The notes under the pieces are model-generated. The model had not been told where the DNA came from. It made no database searches and saw only the letters and a list, made by a program, of their open reading frames with translations. From Gramella sp. MAR_2010_147 (GTDB lineage Bacteria > Bacteroidota > Bacteroidia > Flavobacteriales > Flavobacteriaceae), in assembly GCF_900105135.1 (NCBI RefSeq), contig NZ_LT629741.1, positions 1,488,001 to 1,552,000 on the forward strand: a stretch of DNA of 64,000 nt, written 5' to 3'. Both the position numbers and the translations under genes were made by a program. Positions 16,423 through 25,147 of this stretch are shown piece after piece. Position 1 is the stretch's first letter; every line of letters begins with the position of its first letter.

Positions 16423-18189
16423 TTAAATCGCCTCTTCCTCTTTAAACTGGACTTCGTATAACTTTCTATAATAACCGTCGGTCTTCTTAAGCAATTCTTT
16501 GTGACCACCAATTTCAACGATTTGTCCCTGGTCCATTACAATGATCTTATCAGCTTTTTTGATGGTTGCTAGACGGTGAGCAATTACTATAGATGTTCTA
16601 CCTTCTGTGATCTTATCTGTCGCATCCTGAATAAGTTGCTCACTGTAAGAATCGACTGAAGATGTTGCCTCATCCAACACCAGAATGCTTGGATTACTTA
16701 CATAAGCTCTCAAAAATGAGATCAACTGTCGCTGCCCTGAAGAAAGCATCGCTCCCCTTTCTTTTACATTATAATAATAGCCATTAGGAAGAGAGGTAAT
16801 AAATTCATGAATCCCTATCTGCTTTGCAGCCTTAATCACATCTTCATCAGAAATATCAGGATTATCCAGGTTGATATTATTCATAATAGTATCTGCAAAA
16901 AGAAATACGTTCTGCAGCACAACCGCTATTTGAGCTCTCAAAGATCTAAGTTGAATATCCTTAATATCGATATTATCTACTAAAATGGAGCCGCTATTAA
17001 TTTCATAGAAACGGCTAAGTAAGTTGATAATGGTAGATTTCCCTGCTCCGGTAGCTCCCACGATCGCTACGGTTTCTCCCGGAATTACTTTAAACGATAT
17101 CCCTTTTAAAACCTCTTCATCATCCACATAGCTAAAGCGCACATTCTTGAATTCTATCTCGCCTCTTAGATTGCCAATTTCCAAACTTCCGTTGTCTTCT
17201 ATATTCGCTTCGGTATCCAGAATATCAAATACGCGATTTGCTGCAACCATTCCCATTTGAAGGGTATTGAATTTATCTGCGATTTGCCTAAGTGGCCTGA
17301 ATAGCATCTGGGAAAGTTCAATAAAAGCCACAATGACACCTAAAGACATCTCATCACCAGCAACCACTCTTAAACCTCCGAACCAAACGATCAAACCAAT
17401 CGTAATAGACGTAGACATTTCAGCAATAGGAAAGAAAATGGAGTTATACCAAACGGTTTTTACCCAGGCTTTTCTATGTTTATTATTAATCTCCTTAAAA
17501 TTGGCAGATTCAGTTTTTTCTCTGGTAAAAAGCTGAACGATCTTCATCCCTGTAATTCGCTCCTGAACAAACGTATTTAGATTTGCTACCTGAGTACGCA
17601 CCTCTTCAAAAGCCAGTTTCATTTTCTTCTGAAAAACACGGGTTGCATAGATTATAAAAGGAAGCACTGTTAGTACCAACAATGTTAGCTCCCAGCTTTT
17701 ATAGAACATCACTCCTATAACCACCAGCATCTTAAGGAGATCACTGATGATCATAAACAATCCCTGGCTAAAGATGCTGGCAATCGTCTCAATATCACTC
17801 ACCGCCCTGGTCACCAATCTACCAACAGCAGATTTATCGTAATATTTCATTCTAAATCCAAGCATATGCTTGAAAAGCTTCACACGAATATCACGTACAA
17901 CTTCCTGCCCGAGCCAGTTGGCATAGTATATAAAACAGAATTGAAACAGGACTTCCAGGACCAGGACGCCCATCATTAAACTCACATAATAAATAAGACT
18001 ATCAAAGTCGGCAGGAATTAAAGCCTCATCTACTGTTTCCTGTAGAATGATTGGTCTTAAAACTGCAAATAACGATACCAGAATTGCGGCGACTCCCACG
18101 AAATAAAATATTCGTTTATAGGGATTTGTATATTTAAGCAAACGCTTAAACAAATCCATATCGAACGCATTCCCAGTTTTTGATGCCAT
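16423..18189 (-). CDS. ABC exporter half-transporter (MsbA-like)
   Basis: A 588-residue fusion of a six-helix transmembrane domain (to about 315) and an ATPase. The ATPase has Walker A GATGAGKST, Q-loop QNVFLFADT, signature LSSGQRQLI, Walker B ILVLDEATSSVD and the switch His in IVIAHRL. It would work as a homodimer exporting lipids, drugs or peptides; sequence alone does not tell which. It ends 12 bp from the convergent cdaA and begins 1 bp after truA, with which it is probably co-transcribed. Confidence 0.88.
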   Translation of the reverse strand: MASKTGNAFDMDLFKRLLKYTNPYKRIFYFVGVAAILVSLFAVLRPIILQETVDEALIPADFDSLIYYVSLMMGVLVLEVLFQFCFIYYANWLGQEVVRDIRVKLFKHMLGFRMKYYDKSAVGRLVTRAVSDIETIASIFSQGLFMIISDLLKMLVVIGVMFYKSWELTLLVLTVLPFIIYATRVFQKKMKLAFEEVRTQVANLNTFVQERITGMKIVQLFTREKTESANFKEINNKHRKAWVKTVWYNSIFFPIAEMSTSITIGLIVWFGGLRVVAGDEMSLGVIVAFIELSQMLFRPLRQIADKFNTLQMGMVAANRVFDILDTEANIEDNGSLEIGNLRGEIEFKNVRFSYVDDEEVLKGISFKVIPGETVAIVGATGAGKSTIINLLSRFYEINSGSILVDNIDIKDIQLRSLRAQIAVVLQNVFLFADTIMNNINLDNPDISDEDVIKAAKQIGIHEFITSLPNGYYYNVKERGAMLSSGQRQLISFLRAYVSNPSILVLDEATSSVDSYSEQLIQDATDKITEGRTSIVIAHRLATIKKADKIIVMDQGQIVEIGGHKELLKKTDGYYRKLYEVQFKEEEAI

Positions 18190-18936
18190 CTAGTTAAATC
18201 TTATTTTATCAGGATATATGATCCCGGTTAAGTACAATCCATGTGCCGGCACAGAAGTTCCAGCCATCCCTCTATCTTCACTTTTAATTACCTCGTGCAT
18301 ATAAGACACACTGTGTTTTTTCTGACCAATTTCTACCAGGGTACCTACCACAGCCCTCACCATATTTCTTAGAAACCTGTCTGCGGTAATATGAAAAACT
18401 AACTTCTTACCTTCTAACCTCCATTCAGCCTCATCTATTCTACAATTATAAGTTCTTACATCGGTTCTGCTTTTAGAAAAACACTTAAAATTAGTATAGT
18501 CTTTTAAAATGGCAGCGGCCATATTCATTTTCTCAACATCAAGATCATGTTTCAAAAACCAGGCTGAATCCTTATTAAACGGGTCTTTTTCCTGAATGAT
18601 GTGGTATTCATAACTTCTGGAAACCGCATCAAAGCGAGCATGAGCATCTTCTTTTACCCGGAATATTTCTGAAATTGCTATATCCTTAGGAAGCATAGAA
18701 TTCAGCTTATACTTTAAAAGATCAGCATCTATAGCATCCTGATGATCAAAATGAGCAAACATTTGTTTTGCATGAACCCCTGCATCTGTTCTTCCAGCTC
18801 CGACAATCTGAATATAGGAACCTAATATTTTGCTTATATTATTTTCCAGAAGCTCCTGAACACTAATAGAGTTTGGCTGATTTTGCCAACCATGATAGGC
18901 TTTTCCAAAATATGAGAGTTCTATAAAGTACCGCAA
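18190..18936 (-). CDS. truA: tRNA pseudouridine(38-40) synthase
   Basis: TruA modifies uridines in the anticodon arm of tRNAs. RYFIELSYFGKAYHGWQNQP, the catalytic GAGRTDAGVHA loop (Asp) and FLRNMVRAVVGTLVEIG are all present. I start it at the TTG at 18936 (MRYFIELSYFG, 249 codons), the family's usual N terminus. The longer reading frame would begin with a TTG at 18969 that sits inside the promoter box TATCTTTG. Confidence 0.93.
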   Translation of the reverse strand: MRYFIELSYFGKAYHGWQNQPNSISVQELLENNISKILGSYIQIVGAGRTDAGVHAKQMFAHFDHQDAIDADLLKYKLNSMLPKDIAISEIFRVKEDAHARFDAVSRSYEYHIIQEKDPFNKDSAWFLKHDLDVEKMNMAAAILKDYTNFKCFSKSRTDVRTYNCRIDEAEWRLEGKKLVFHITADRFLRNMVRAVVGTLVEIGQKKHSVSYMHEVIKSEDRGMAGTSVPAHGLYLTGIIYPDKIRFN

Positions 18937-18966
18937 GCTCCGCTTTATTTTTATATTTGCGAAATG

Positions 18967-18974
18967 CAAAGATA
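18967..18974 (-). promoter_or_regulatory. truA promoter -7 box
   Basis: TATCTTTG on the minus strand, 31 bp before the TTG start chosen for truA. It overlaps the alternative upstream start, which argues against that start. Confidence 0.5.
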
Positions 18975-19045
18975 AGGCAATTATAGCAAGGAAAAAGTCT
19001 TTAAAGCCGCATCCTTTGTTAAACGAAATTTAAAAGTTTTACGAT

Positions 19046-19534
19046 TTGAAAAATATCCTTCTTCTTAGCGATACTCATGGACATATGGATGACAGGATTC
19101 TCCATTACGCGGCACAAGCTGATGAAATTTGGCATGCAGGTGATATAGGTTCGCTTGAAGTAACCGATCAATTAGCAGCTATTAAACCTATAAAAGGGGT
19201 TTATGGAAATATTGATAATGCGACCATTAGAAAGGAATTTCCGCTAAACAACAGGTTTATGTGTGAAGATGTTGATGTCTGGATCACACATATTGGTGGA
19301 TATCCGGGAAGATATTCCCCGCCTGTGAAAGAAGATATTAAAAAAAATCCTCCAAAGATATTCATATCGGGTCACTCACATATTTTAAAGGTGATGAATG
19401 ATAAAAATCTCAAATTACTTCACATGAACCCTGGTGCTGCTGGCAAACAGGGATTTCATAAAAAGAGAACCATGTTAAGATTTAAAATAGACGGAAAGGA
19501 AATTAGCGATCTTGAAGTTATTGAACTGGAATAA
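19046..19534 (+). CDS. YfcE/MJ0936-type metallophosphoesterase
   Basis: 162 residues with the calcineurin-like metal-binding motifs: SDTHGH near the N terminus, HAGDIG, GNID, and GHSH followed by NPGAAGKQG near the C terminus. Members hydrolyse phosphodiesters; the natural substrate here is unknown. The start is a TTG directly before KNILLLSDTHG. It is divergent from truA and shares a bidirectional terminator with the DUF4293 gene. Confidence 0.88.
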   Translation: MKNILLLSDTHGHMDDRILHYAAQADEIWHAGDIGSLEVTDQLAAIKPIKGVYGNIDNATIRKEFPLNNRFMCEDVDVWITHIGGYPGRYSPPVKEDIKKNPPKIFISGHSHILKVMNDKNLKLLHMNPGAAGKQGFHKKRTMLRFKIDGKEISDLEVIELE

Positions 19535-19537
19535 TCA

Positions 19538-19567
19538 AAAAACCCGAAGATTTCACTTCGGGTTTTT
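19538..19567. terminator. Bidirectional terminator
   Basis: A 12-bp perfect stem AAAAACCCGAAG with CTTCGGGTTTTT and a 6-nt loop. It lies between the convergent phosphoesterase and DUF4293 genes and has A and T runs on both sides. Confidence 0.85.
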
Positions 19568-19596
19568 CACGCACTAATACTACTAAGATGATAGGC

Positions 19597-20007
19597 TTAT
19601 CGTAATCGGTCAACAGATTTTACGAGATCTTCGTCCTTTTTGATGGCCTTATTGGCCAAAACAATAAAAACGATAGAAATAATAGGAAGAAACATCCCAA
19701 TACCCTTCTCTGAAATATCCATTTCTCCAGGTAAAGTTAGAGACCAATAAACAAACACTCCTAGTAAAAAAAGATTTAATATTATATTTAGGCGCCCCAG
19801 TACAAACTGAAGCTTTCTATTTTTAAACATAAAAATGCTTACTAAAGAAATAGCTGCCGACCCAAGAAACATTCCAAACGCAATTAACTCGTCCTGAGCA
19901 TATACTTCTTCCCCTGCAGAATTTGTCCAGAGTGAAAATACAAATATAAGCCCAGCCATTGTTATTGCTGCCAGTAATAAGTAAACAGTTTGTATTCTTT
20001 GAAGCAT
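19597..20007 (-). CDS. DUF4293 integral membrane protein
   Basis: 136 residues with four membrane helices, beginning MLQRIQTVYLLLAAITMAGL, a start typical of the Bacteroidota DUF4293 family. After the second helix comes a short basic loop (MFKNRKLQFVLGRLN), and the tail KAIKKDEDLVKSVDRLR is charged. Function is unknown. It is next to, and divergent from, rho, an arrangement often seen in this phylum. Confidence 0.8.
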   Translation of the reverse strand: MLQRIQTVYLLLAAITMAGLIFVFSLWTNSAGEEVYAQDELIAFGMFLGSAAISLVSIFMFKNRKLQFVLGRLNIILNLFLLGVFVYWSLTLPGEMDISEKGIGMFLPIISIVFIVLANKAIKKDEDLVKSVDRLR

Positions 20008-20100
20008 ATTTGTTGCTATTGCGGCACAAAAATAAAAGATTCTTTTTAGAATTCCTGTGTAAAAGTTTAAAATAAAGTTGTATTATTGCAGGAACATTTC

Positions 20101-20123
20101 GTAACCCATTCAACGTTGGTTAC
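20101..20123 (+). promoter_or_regulatory. Small hairpin in the rho leader
   Basis: GTAACC at 20101-20106 and GGTTAC at 20118-20123 can pair, and the loop contains the palindrome CAACGTTG. It lies about 75 bp before the rho start, in a 191-bp gap. Rho leaders are often self-regulated, but nothing here proves that. Confidence 0.3.
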
Positions 20124-20198
20124 TTAAGTCTCCAAAACTTTTTATTCTTCCTCGAGAAGTTTTAAAATCAATCCAAAAAAAATTATTTAAACGCATTC

Positions 20199-21836
20199 AT
20201 GTTTGAAATTTCAGAATTAAAAGCTAAAAAGCTTCCTGAACTTAAGGAAATTGCTCAAACGCTTAACGTTCCTAAGTACAAGACCTTGAAAAAACTAGAT
20301 TTGGTGTATCAGATTCTGGATTACCAGGCATCAAATCCTTCTAAAGTGAAAGAAGTTCTTACCGACGAAAAAGAAGCTCCAGTCAAGGAAAAAGCTAAAA
20401 GACCAGCGAAAGTTGGCAGTGACAAAAAACCAGCCAGACCGGTATCTAATCAAAAACCTTCTCACGCTAAACCTTCAGGAAAAGACGCCCCTCCTTCTCA
20501 AAAAGAAGATAAAAGGAATACCCCTTCTCCAAAAAATGATCGGGACAGAAGTTCTAATCCTAAAAAGGAGAATCGCGGAAGAAACGACAACCGAAGTGAT
20601 AACAGAAACGATAATCGTAACGATAACAGGAATGCTAATCGCAGCGACAATCGTAACGATCACAAAAAAAATAATGGGAATCGTGATAACAGAAACCGTT
20701 ACCGCGAACCAGATTATGAGTTCGATGCGATCATAGAAAGTGAAGGAGTACTGGATATCATGCAGGATAACTATGGTTTCCTGAGATCTTCAGACTACAA
20801 CTATCTAACATCTCCAGATGATATTTATGTATCTCAATCTCAAATAAGGTTATTCGGACTTAAAACCGGAGATACCGTACAAGGGCAAATCAGGCCACCT
20901 AAAGAAGGTGAGAAATATTTTCCTCTTATAAAGATCAATAAAATAAATGGTCTTGATCCACAGGTAGTAAGAGACCGTGTTTCTTTCGAACACCTTACCC
21001 CATTATTCCCTAAGGATAAATTCAACCTTGCTGAAAAGCAGAGTTCAATTTCTACAAGAGTGATGGATCTTTTTGCTCCTATTGGAAAAGGACAGCGTGG
21101 AATGATCGTTTCCCAGCCTAAAACCGGTAAAACAATGTTACTTAAGGATATCGCCAATGCAATTGCGGCGAACCATCCTGAAGTTTATCAAATTGTTCTG
21201 CTTATCGACGAAAGACCTGAAGAGGTAACCGATATGCAGCGTAATGTAAAAGGAGAAGTGGTTGCTTCTACTTTCGACAAGGAAGCGCATGAACATGTAA
21301 GAGTTGCCAATATCGTTCTTGAAAAAGCGAAGCGTTTGGTAGAATGCGGTCACGATGTGGTTATCCTTTTGGATTCCATTACGAGACTTGCAAGAGCTTA
21401 CAATACCGTACAACCAGCAAGTGGTAAAGTACTAAGTGGTGGTGTAGATGCGAATGCACTTCACAAACCTAAAAGATTCTTTGGTGCGGCGCGAAATATA
21501 GAAAACGGTGGTTCTCTATCTATAATAGCTACTGCACTTACTGAAACTGGTTCTAAGATGGACGAAGTAATCTTCGAAGAATTTAAAGGAACCGGTAACA
21601 TGGAACTTCAGTTAGACAGAAGAATATCTAACCGAAGAATATTCCCGGCTATAGATCTAGTTTCTTCAAGTACACGTAGAGACGATCTTCTTCTGGATGA
21701 CACCACGATACAGCGTATGTGGGTACTAAGAAAATATCTTGCAGATATGAATCCTATTGAAGCAATGGAATTCATCAATGATAAAATCAGGAATACTAGA
21801 AATAACGAAGAGTTTTTAATCTCCATGAACGGTTAA
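20199..21836 (+). CDS. rho: Transcription termination factor Rho
   Basis: 545 residues, longer than the 419 of E. coli because of an insert at about 55-175 rich in Lys, Pro, Asn, Asp and Arg. The Rho N domain is at 1-50 ([16 protein letters not shown]). The cold-shock RNA-binding domain ([18 protein letters not shown]) starts near 187. The hexameric helicase follows with [10 protein letters not shown] (Walker A), [28 protein letters not shown] (Walker B) and the Q and R loops with [10 protein letters not shown]. The N/D/R insert is encoded by a short tandem repeat (about 20585-20695) and is typical of Bacteroidota Rho. A strong terminator follows. Confidence 0.96.
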   Translation: MFEISELKAKKLPELKEIAQTLNVPKYKTLKKLDLVYQILDYQASNPSKVKEVLTDEKEAPVKEKAKRPAKVGSDKKPARPVSNQKPSHAKPSGKDAPPSQKEDKRNTPSPKNDRDRSSNPKKENRGRNDNRSDNRNDNRNDNRNANRSDNRNDHKKNNGNRDNRNRYREPDYEFDAIIESEGVLDIMQDNYGFLRSSDYNYLTSPDDIYVSQSQIRLFGLKTGDTVQGQIRPPKEGEKYFPLIKINKINGLDPQVVRDRVSFEHLTPLFPKDKFNLAEKQSSISTRVMDLFAPIGKGQRGMIVSQPKTGKTMLLKDIANAIAANHPEVYQIVLLIDERPEEVTDMQRNVKGEVVASTFDKEAHEHVRVANIVLEKAKRLVECGHDVVILLDSITRLARAYNTVQPASGKVLSGGVDANALHKPKRFFGAARNIENGGSLSIIATALTETGSKMDEVIFEEFKGTGNMELQLDRRISNRRIFPAIDLVSSSTRRDDLLLDDTTIQRMWVLRKYLADMNPIEAMEFINDKIRNTRNNEEFLISMNG

Positions 21837-21860
21837 AAACACTGTTAAACCCTACTTATG

Positions 21861-21890
21861 AAAGCCGAAAGTAGAACTTTCGGCTTTTTT
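21861..21890 (+). terminator. rho terminator
   Basis: A 12-bp perfect stem (AAAGCCGAAAGT with ACTTTCGGCTTT), 3-nt loop, followed by T residues, 24 bp past the rho stop codon. Confidence 0.88.
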
Positions 21891-21949
21891 AATGCAATAA
21901 ATTCAGGTAACATCTTATTGATCTATTTTTAGCAACTTCTAGATTATGA

Positions 21950-21974
21950 GAGGCTGAGATAAGTTCAGCCTGAC
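21950..21974 (+). repeat. 25-nt palindromic repeat, copy A
   Basis: It reads GAGGCTGA, then GATA, then AGTTCAGCCTGAC. It shares the frame GA-NN-CTGA ... TTCAG-NN-TGAC with copies at 32458 and 32501. The NN positions are GG and CC here and stay complementary in every copy. Confidence 0.6.
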
Positions 21975-21998
21975 AGAACTCTAAATTTCAGAAATAAA

Positions 21999-22026
21999 AA
22001 AAGCTTCACCTTTCGATGAAGCTTTT
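21999..22026 (-). terminator. Terminator after tRNA-Gly
   Basis: A 10-bp perfect stem AAAAGCTTCA with TGAAGCTTTT and an 8-nt loop, followed by T residues on the minus strand. It begins 3 bp past the tRNA. Confidence 0.8.
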
Positions 22027-22028
22027 AG

Positions 22029-22101
22029 AGCGGGAGACCGGGTTCGAACCGGCGACATTCAGCTTGGAAGGCTGACGCTCTACCAACTGAGCTACTCCCG
22101 C
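22029..22101 (-). tRNA. tRNA-Gly (anticodon TCC)
   Basis: Minus-strand cloverleaf: acceptor GCGGGAG with CTCCCGC, D arm GCTC/GAGC, anticodon stem TCAGC/GCTGA around loop CTTCCAA, and T arm GCCGG-TTCGAAC-CCGGT. The anticodon is TCC. CCA is not encoded. Confidence 0.95.
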
Positions 22102-22110
22102 CTGTGGCTG

Positions 22111-22145
22111 CAAATATAATCTGAAACAATTCCAAAAACCAAAAA
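22111..22145 (-). promoter_or_regulatory. tRNA-Gly promoter
   Basis: TATATTTG at 22111-22118 on the minus strand fits the -7 consensus. TTTTTGG at 22139-22145 lies 20 bp upstream, in the usual -33 position. The box is the same as that before tRNA-Arg. Confidence 0.55.
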
Positions 22146-22147
22146 TT

Positions 22148-22573
22148 TTACAGCTTTTTTAAAAAATGATATCCTCTAATAATATATCCCAGGTTCATAT
22201 AAAATTTATGAGATCCAAAATTTTCAACATAACTATTCAATTCCATCGTTTCACAGTTCTTAGATTCAGCATATTGATGAATAAATTCCATTAAAGATCT
22301 ACCTAATCCTTTGCCCTGATACTGCTCTTCAATATAAACATGATCTACCTCACAGGCTCTACCAGCATAATGTCTCGTCATAAACCATAAACCAAAGACT
22401 CCAATCAAATTTTTATTCATATATATTCCAAAACATTCATAATTTTGATCGAACATTTCCAACAGTCGGCTTTTAAGCAATTCTTCTTCAGGTGGGTGTT
22501 CATGCAGTTTTTTAAGGAAAGGTAAAACCTGCTGAAAATCTTCTTTTAAAATCTTGTTAAATGCCAGTTCCAT
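22148..22573 (-). CDS. GNAT-family N-acetyltransferase
   Basis: An acetyl-CoA-dependent transferase with the GNAT signature VDHVYIEEQYQGKGLGRSLMEFIHQYAESKNC, where QGKGLGRSL binds acetyl-CoA, and a C-terminal MELNSYVENFGSHKFYMNLGY typical of the fold. I use the Met before ELAFNKILKEDF (142 residues), which starts the first strand. Met codons at 22600 and 22636 are possible; the last would leave only 2 bp to the divergent clpP start. The substrate is unknown. Confidence 0.8.
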   Translation of the reverse strand: MELAFNKILKEDFQQVLPFLKKLHEHPPEEELLKSRLLEMFDQNYECFGIYMNKNLIGVFGLWFMTRHYAGRACEVDHVYIEEQYQGKGLGRSLMEFIHQYAESKNCETMELNSYVENFGSHKFYMNLGYIIRGYHFLKKL

Positions 22574-22638
22574 GATCCTGTTTTCTGCTAAAATAGTCAT
22601 ATTTTTAGCTACACTTACAACTAAACAAATAAGCATAA

Positions 22639-23199
22639 ATGGATTTCATGAAAAATAAAACCGGAAAGATTCAGGATTTAATTGATAATAAATTATTAGA
22701 AAAAAGAAAGATCTACATGTGGGGCGAGGTAAGTGATAAAACTGCCAAATATGTAATTGACAGGCTTGAATATCTGGATCTTGAAGGCGAAGGTGAAATT
22801 GAACTTTTTATAAATAGTCCGGGTGGTTACGTAACAGATGGATTTGCTATTTATGATACTATTATGAGCCTTGAATCTCCTGTTTCAACTATTTGCACAG
22901 GACTGGCTGCTTCTATGGGATCTATACTCCTTTCGGCAGGAAAAAAAGGGAGAAGATTTATTCAACCCCACGCGAAAGTAATGATCCATCAACCAAGTGG
23001 CGGAGCACGCGGACAGGCTTCTAATATTGAGATCGCAGCAAACGAAATATTAAAAACAAAGCATTTAAGTGCTGAAATTCTTGCCGAAAATTGCGGGCAG
23101 ACGGTTGAAAAGGTTTTAAAGGATTTTAATCGTGATTACTGGATGGATGCGCAAGAGTCTATGGAGTATGGAATTGTAGATGGTATCTATAAAAAATAA
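22639..23199 (+). CDS. ClpP-type serine protease subunit, second-type paralogue
   Basis: 186 residues with the ClpP fold and complete triad: Ser in AASMGSILLSAG, His in VMIHQPSGGARGQASNI and Asp in NRDYWMDAQESMEYGIVD. The N terminus (KTGKIQDLIDNKLLEKRKIYMWGEVSD) differs from the canonical axial-loop sequence of housekeeping ClpP. Together with the lack of tig or clpX beside it, this suggests an additional paralogue. It may form mixed or separate barrels. It is followed 2 bp later by a small acetyltransferase gene. Confidence 0.85.
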   Translation: MDFMKNKTGKIQDLIDNKLLEKRKIYMWGEVSDKTAKYVIDRLEYLDLEGEGEIELFINSPGGYVTDGFAIYDTIMSLESPVSTICTGLAASMGSILLSAGKKGRRFIQPHAKVMIHQPSGGARGQASNIEIAANEILKTKHLSAEILAENCGQTVEKVLKDFNRDYWMDAQESMEYGIVDGIYKK

Positions 23200-23201
23200 T
23201 T

Positions 23202-23486
23202 ATGGAAATAAAGCATAAAGAGAGCAATAGCCGCGGGATGTTCTATATTGAAAATGAGAAAGGCCTCATTGCAGAACTCACCTATCGCAAGAATGAGAAT
23301 AATATTCTTACTATAGATCATACTGAAGTGAAACGAGAAATGGAAAACCAGGGAATTGGATCCAGTCTCATAAAGGAGAGTGTTGAATTTGCCCGTCAGC
23401 ATAATTTGAAAATAGACCCCCTCTGTCCTTTTGCTGAAGTTCAGTTCGATATGAATAAATCTTATGAAGATGTTCGAGCCTCCTAA
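23202..23486 (+). CDS. Small GNAT-like acetyltransferase (YjdJ/GNAT_acetyltr_2 type)
   Basis: 94 residues, the short form of the GNAT fold. It contains AELTYRKNENNILTIDHTEVKREMENQGIGSSLIKESVEFARQHNLKIDPLCPFAE, where the QGIGSSL loop binds acetyl-CoA and the PLCPFA motif is characteristic of this family. It starts 2 bp after the clpP stop, so the two are translated together. The substrate is unknown. Confidence 0.88.
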   Translation: MEIKHKESNSRGMFYIENEKGLIAELTYRKNENNILTIDHTEVKREMENQGIGSSLIKESVEFARQHNLKIDPLCPFAEVQFDMNKSYEDVRAS

Positions 23487-23515
23487 GGTTTGAACATTTT
23501 CTATTAAAATTTTTT

Positions 23516-25147
23516 ATGCGCAGCCCCGTATTTAAATTTGCCTTCATATCCCTGCTCCTTCTCTTCTCTTGTAAAAACAATGAGGAAGAAACCGGAATCG
23601 AAGAACGAAACGACCTTGCAGAAACAACTTTTCTTACTGAGGATGATGATATTGAAGATTTTTTTGCGGATTCTGAAACCGGTATAGATCAACTTTATCA
23701 ATTATCTGAAGTATCAGATTTTTATAAAGAGAATGATTTTCAACCAATATGGAACCAAAGGGAACTGCGCGAAGACCTTTTCAGAAATATAGAAAATATT
23801 GAAGAAGACGGATTGTTTTTTGAAGACTATCATGGCGAAACCCTTCAAAAATTATTAAGTTCACTTGATACAAATTCCGAAGAAGAAAATAATTTTCTTG
23901 AAATTCTTCTTACCGATTCTTTTTTGAGGCTTTCCAAAGACCTTGCAAACGGAAAACTGAACCCTAAAGAGATTTATGAGATATGGGGAACTCCTCTAAA
24001 TAAAATAGATTCTAAAAAATTATTAGAAACTGCTATTTCTGAAAAAAGTATTACTGAAAGCCTGGAATCCATAAAACCAGACCATATTGTTTACCAGGGT
24101 CTAAAAAAAGCATTAAAAGAATTTAAAAAGACCGACTGGCGAAATACATCAGCCACTACAATAAAACCAGGAAAACTGATTAGGCCCGGCGATTCTGATG
24201 ATCGTATTTTCTCAGTAACGAAAAGACTTTCTGAACTTGGATATTATAAAGGTGTTATTGACTCCAGCAATACCCGGTTTAATGACAGCATACAGAATGC
24301 ATTGATGTCATTTCAGAAAGATCATGACTTGCAAATTGATGCGCTCCTTGGAGCTTCTACCATAAAAAACTTAAATTATACCGAAGAAGATCGTCTGCAT
24401 CAAATTCTGGTGAACATGGAAAGATGGAGATGGTATCCAAGGGATCTGGGGGAACACTATATTATCATAAACATTCCCAATTACGAACTGAGTGTTGTAA
24501 AAAATGGAGACACCATAAGAACCCACAAGACAATGGTGGGTACAGAAGTGCGAAAAACCCCGGTATTTTCAGATAAGGTTCGCTATATCATTTACAATCC
24601 TACCTGGACGATCCCTCCCACTATTAAAAAGAATGATGTTATTCCCGGTGCAAAAAGAGATATAGGATATTTTCAGAAAAAAAATATTAAGATTTATGAC
24701 AGCGAAGGGACCGCTATAGACCCCTCCACAGTAGACTGGAACTCTTCCAAAGCGAGATCCTATACTTACAGGCAGCCCGCGGGTCCGTCAAATCCTTTGG
24801 GAATTGTAAAGATCATTTACCCAAATGAATATATGATCTATTTGCACGATACCCCATCCAGAAATTTGTTCGAGAATAATGCCAGGGCACAAAGCTCGGG
24901 ATGTGTTCGGGTGCAGGATGCGCTTGGTCTTGCGAAATATCTCTTGAATGATCGGGAAAAGTACGATGACAATAAAATAGAAGCTATTTTAAAATCTGGA
25001 AAAACAACTGAAATCCCGGTGAAACAACCGGTGAATGTCCACCATTTCTATTGGACTGCATACCAAAAAAAAGATACCATCAAATTTATTGATGATATCT
25101 ACGATCTTGATAATAAAGTTTGGGATCTATTAAAACCAAAAACCTGA
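23516..25147 (+). CDS. L,D-transpeptidase lipoprotein (YcbB/LdtD-like)
   Basis: 543 residues. A lipoprotein signal ends at LFSC (Cys about 19). An Asp/Glu-rich linker follows, then a scaffold domain, a peptidoglycan-binding domain near 235-285 (RLSELGYYKGVIDSS, ALMSFQKDHDLQIDALLGASTI) and a YkuD catalytic domain with IYLHDTPSRNLFENNARAQSSGCVRVQDA, where His and the SSGCVRV Cys are catalytic. It would make 3-3 crosslinks in peptidoglycan or anchor proteins there. It ends at the last base before the end of a second, convergent YkuD-type gene. Confidence 0.9.
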   Translation: MRSPVFKFAFISLLLLFSCKNNEEETGIEERNDLAETTFLTEDDDIEDFFADSETGIDQLYQLSEVSDFYKENDFQPIWNQRELREDLFRNIENIEEDGLFFEDYHGETLQKLLSSLDTNSEEENNFLEILLTDSFLRLSKDLANGKLNPKEIYEIWGTPLNKIDSKKLLETAISEKSITESLESIKPDHIVYQGLKKALKEFKKTDWRNTSATTIKPGKLIRPGDSDDRIFSVTKRLSELGYYKGVIDSSNTRFNDSIQNALMSFQKDHDLQIDALLGASTIKNLNYTEEDRLHQILVNMERWRWYPRDLGEHYIIINIPNYELSVVKNGDTIRTHKTMVGTEVRKTPVFSDKVRYIIYNPTWTIPPTIKKNDVIPGAKRDIGYFQKKNIKIYDSEGTAIDPSTVDWNSSKARSYTYRQPAGPSNPLGIVKIIYPNEYMIYLHDTPSRNLFENNARAQSSGCVRVQDALGLAKYLLNDREKYDDNKIEAILKSGKTTEIPVKQPVNVHHFYWTAYQKKDTIKFIDDIYDLDNKVWDLLKPKT

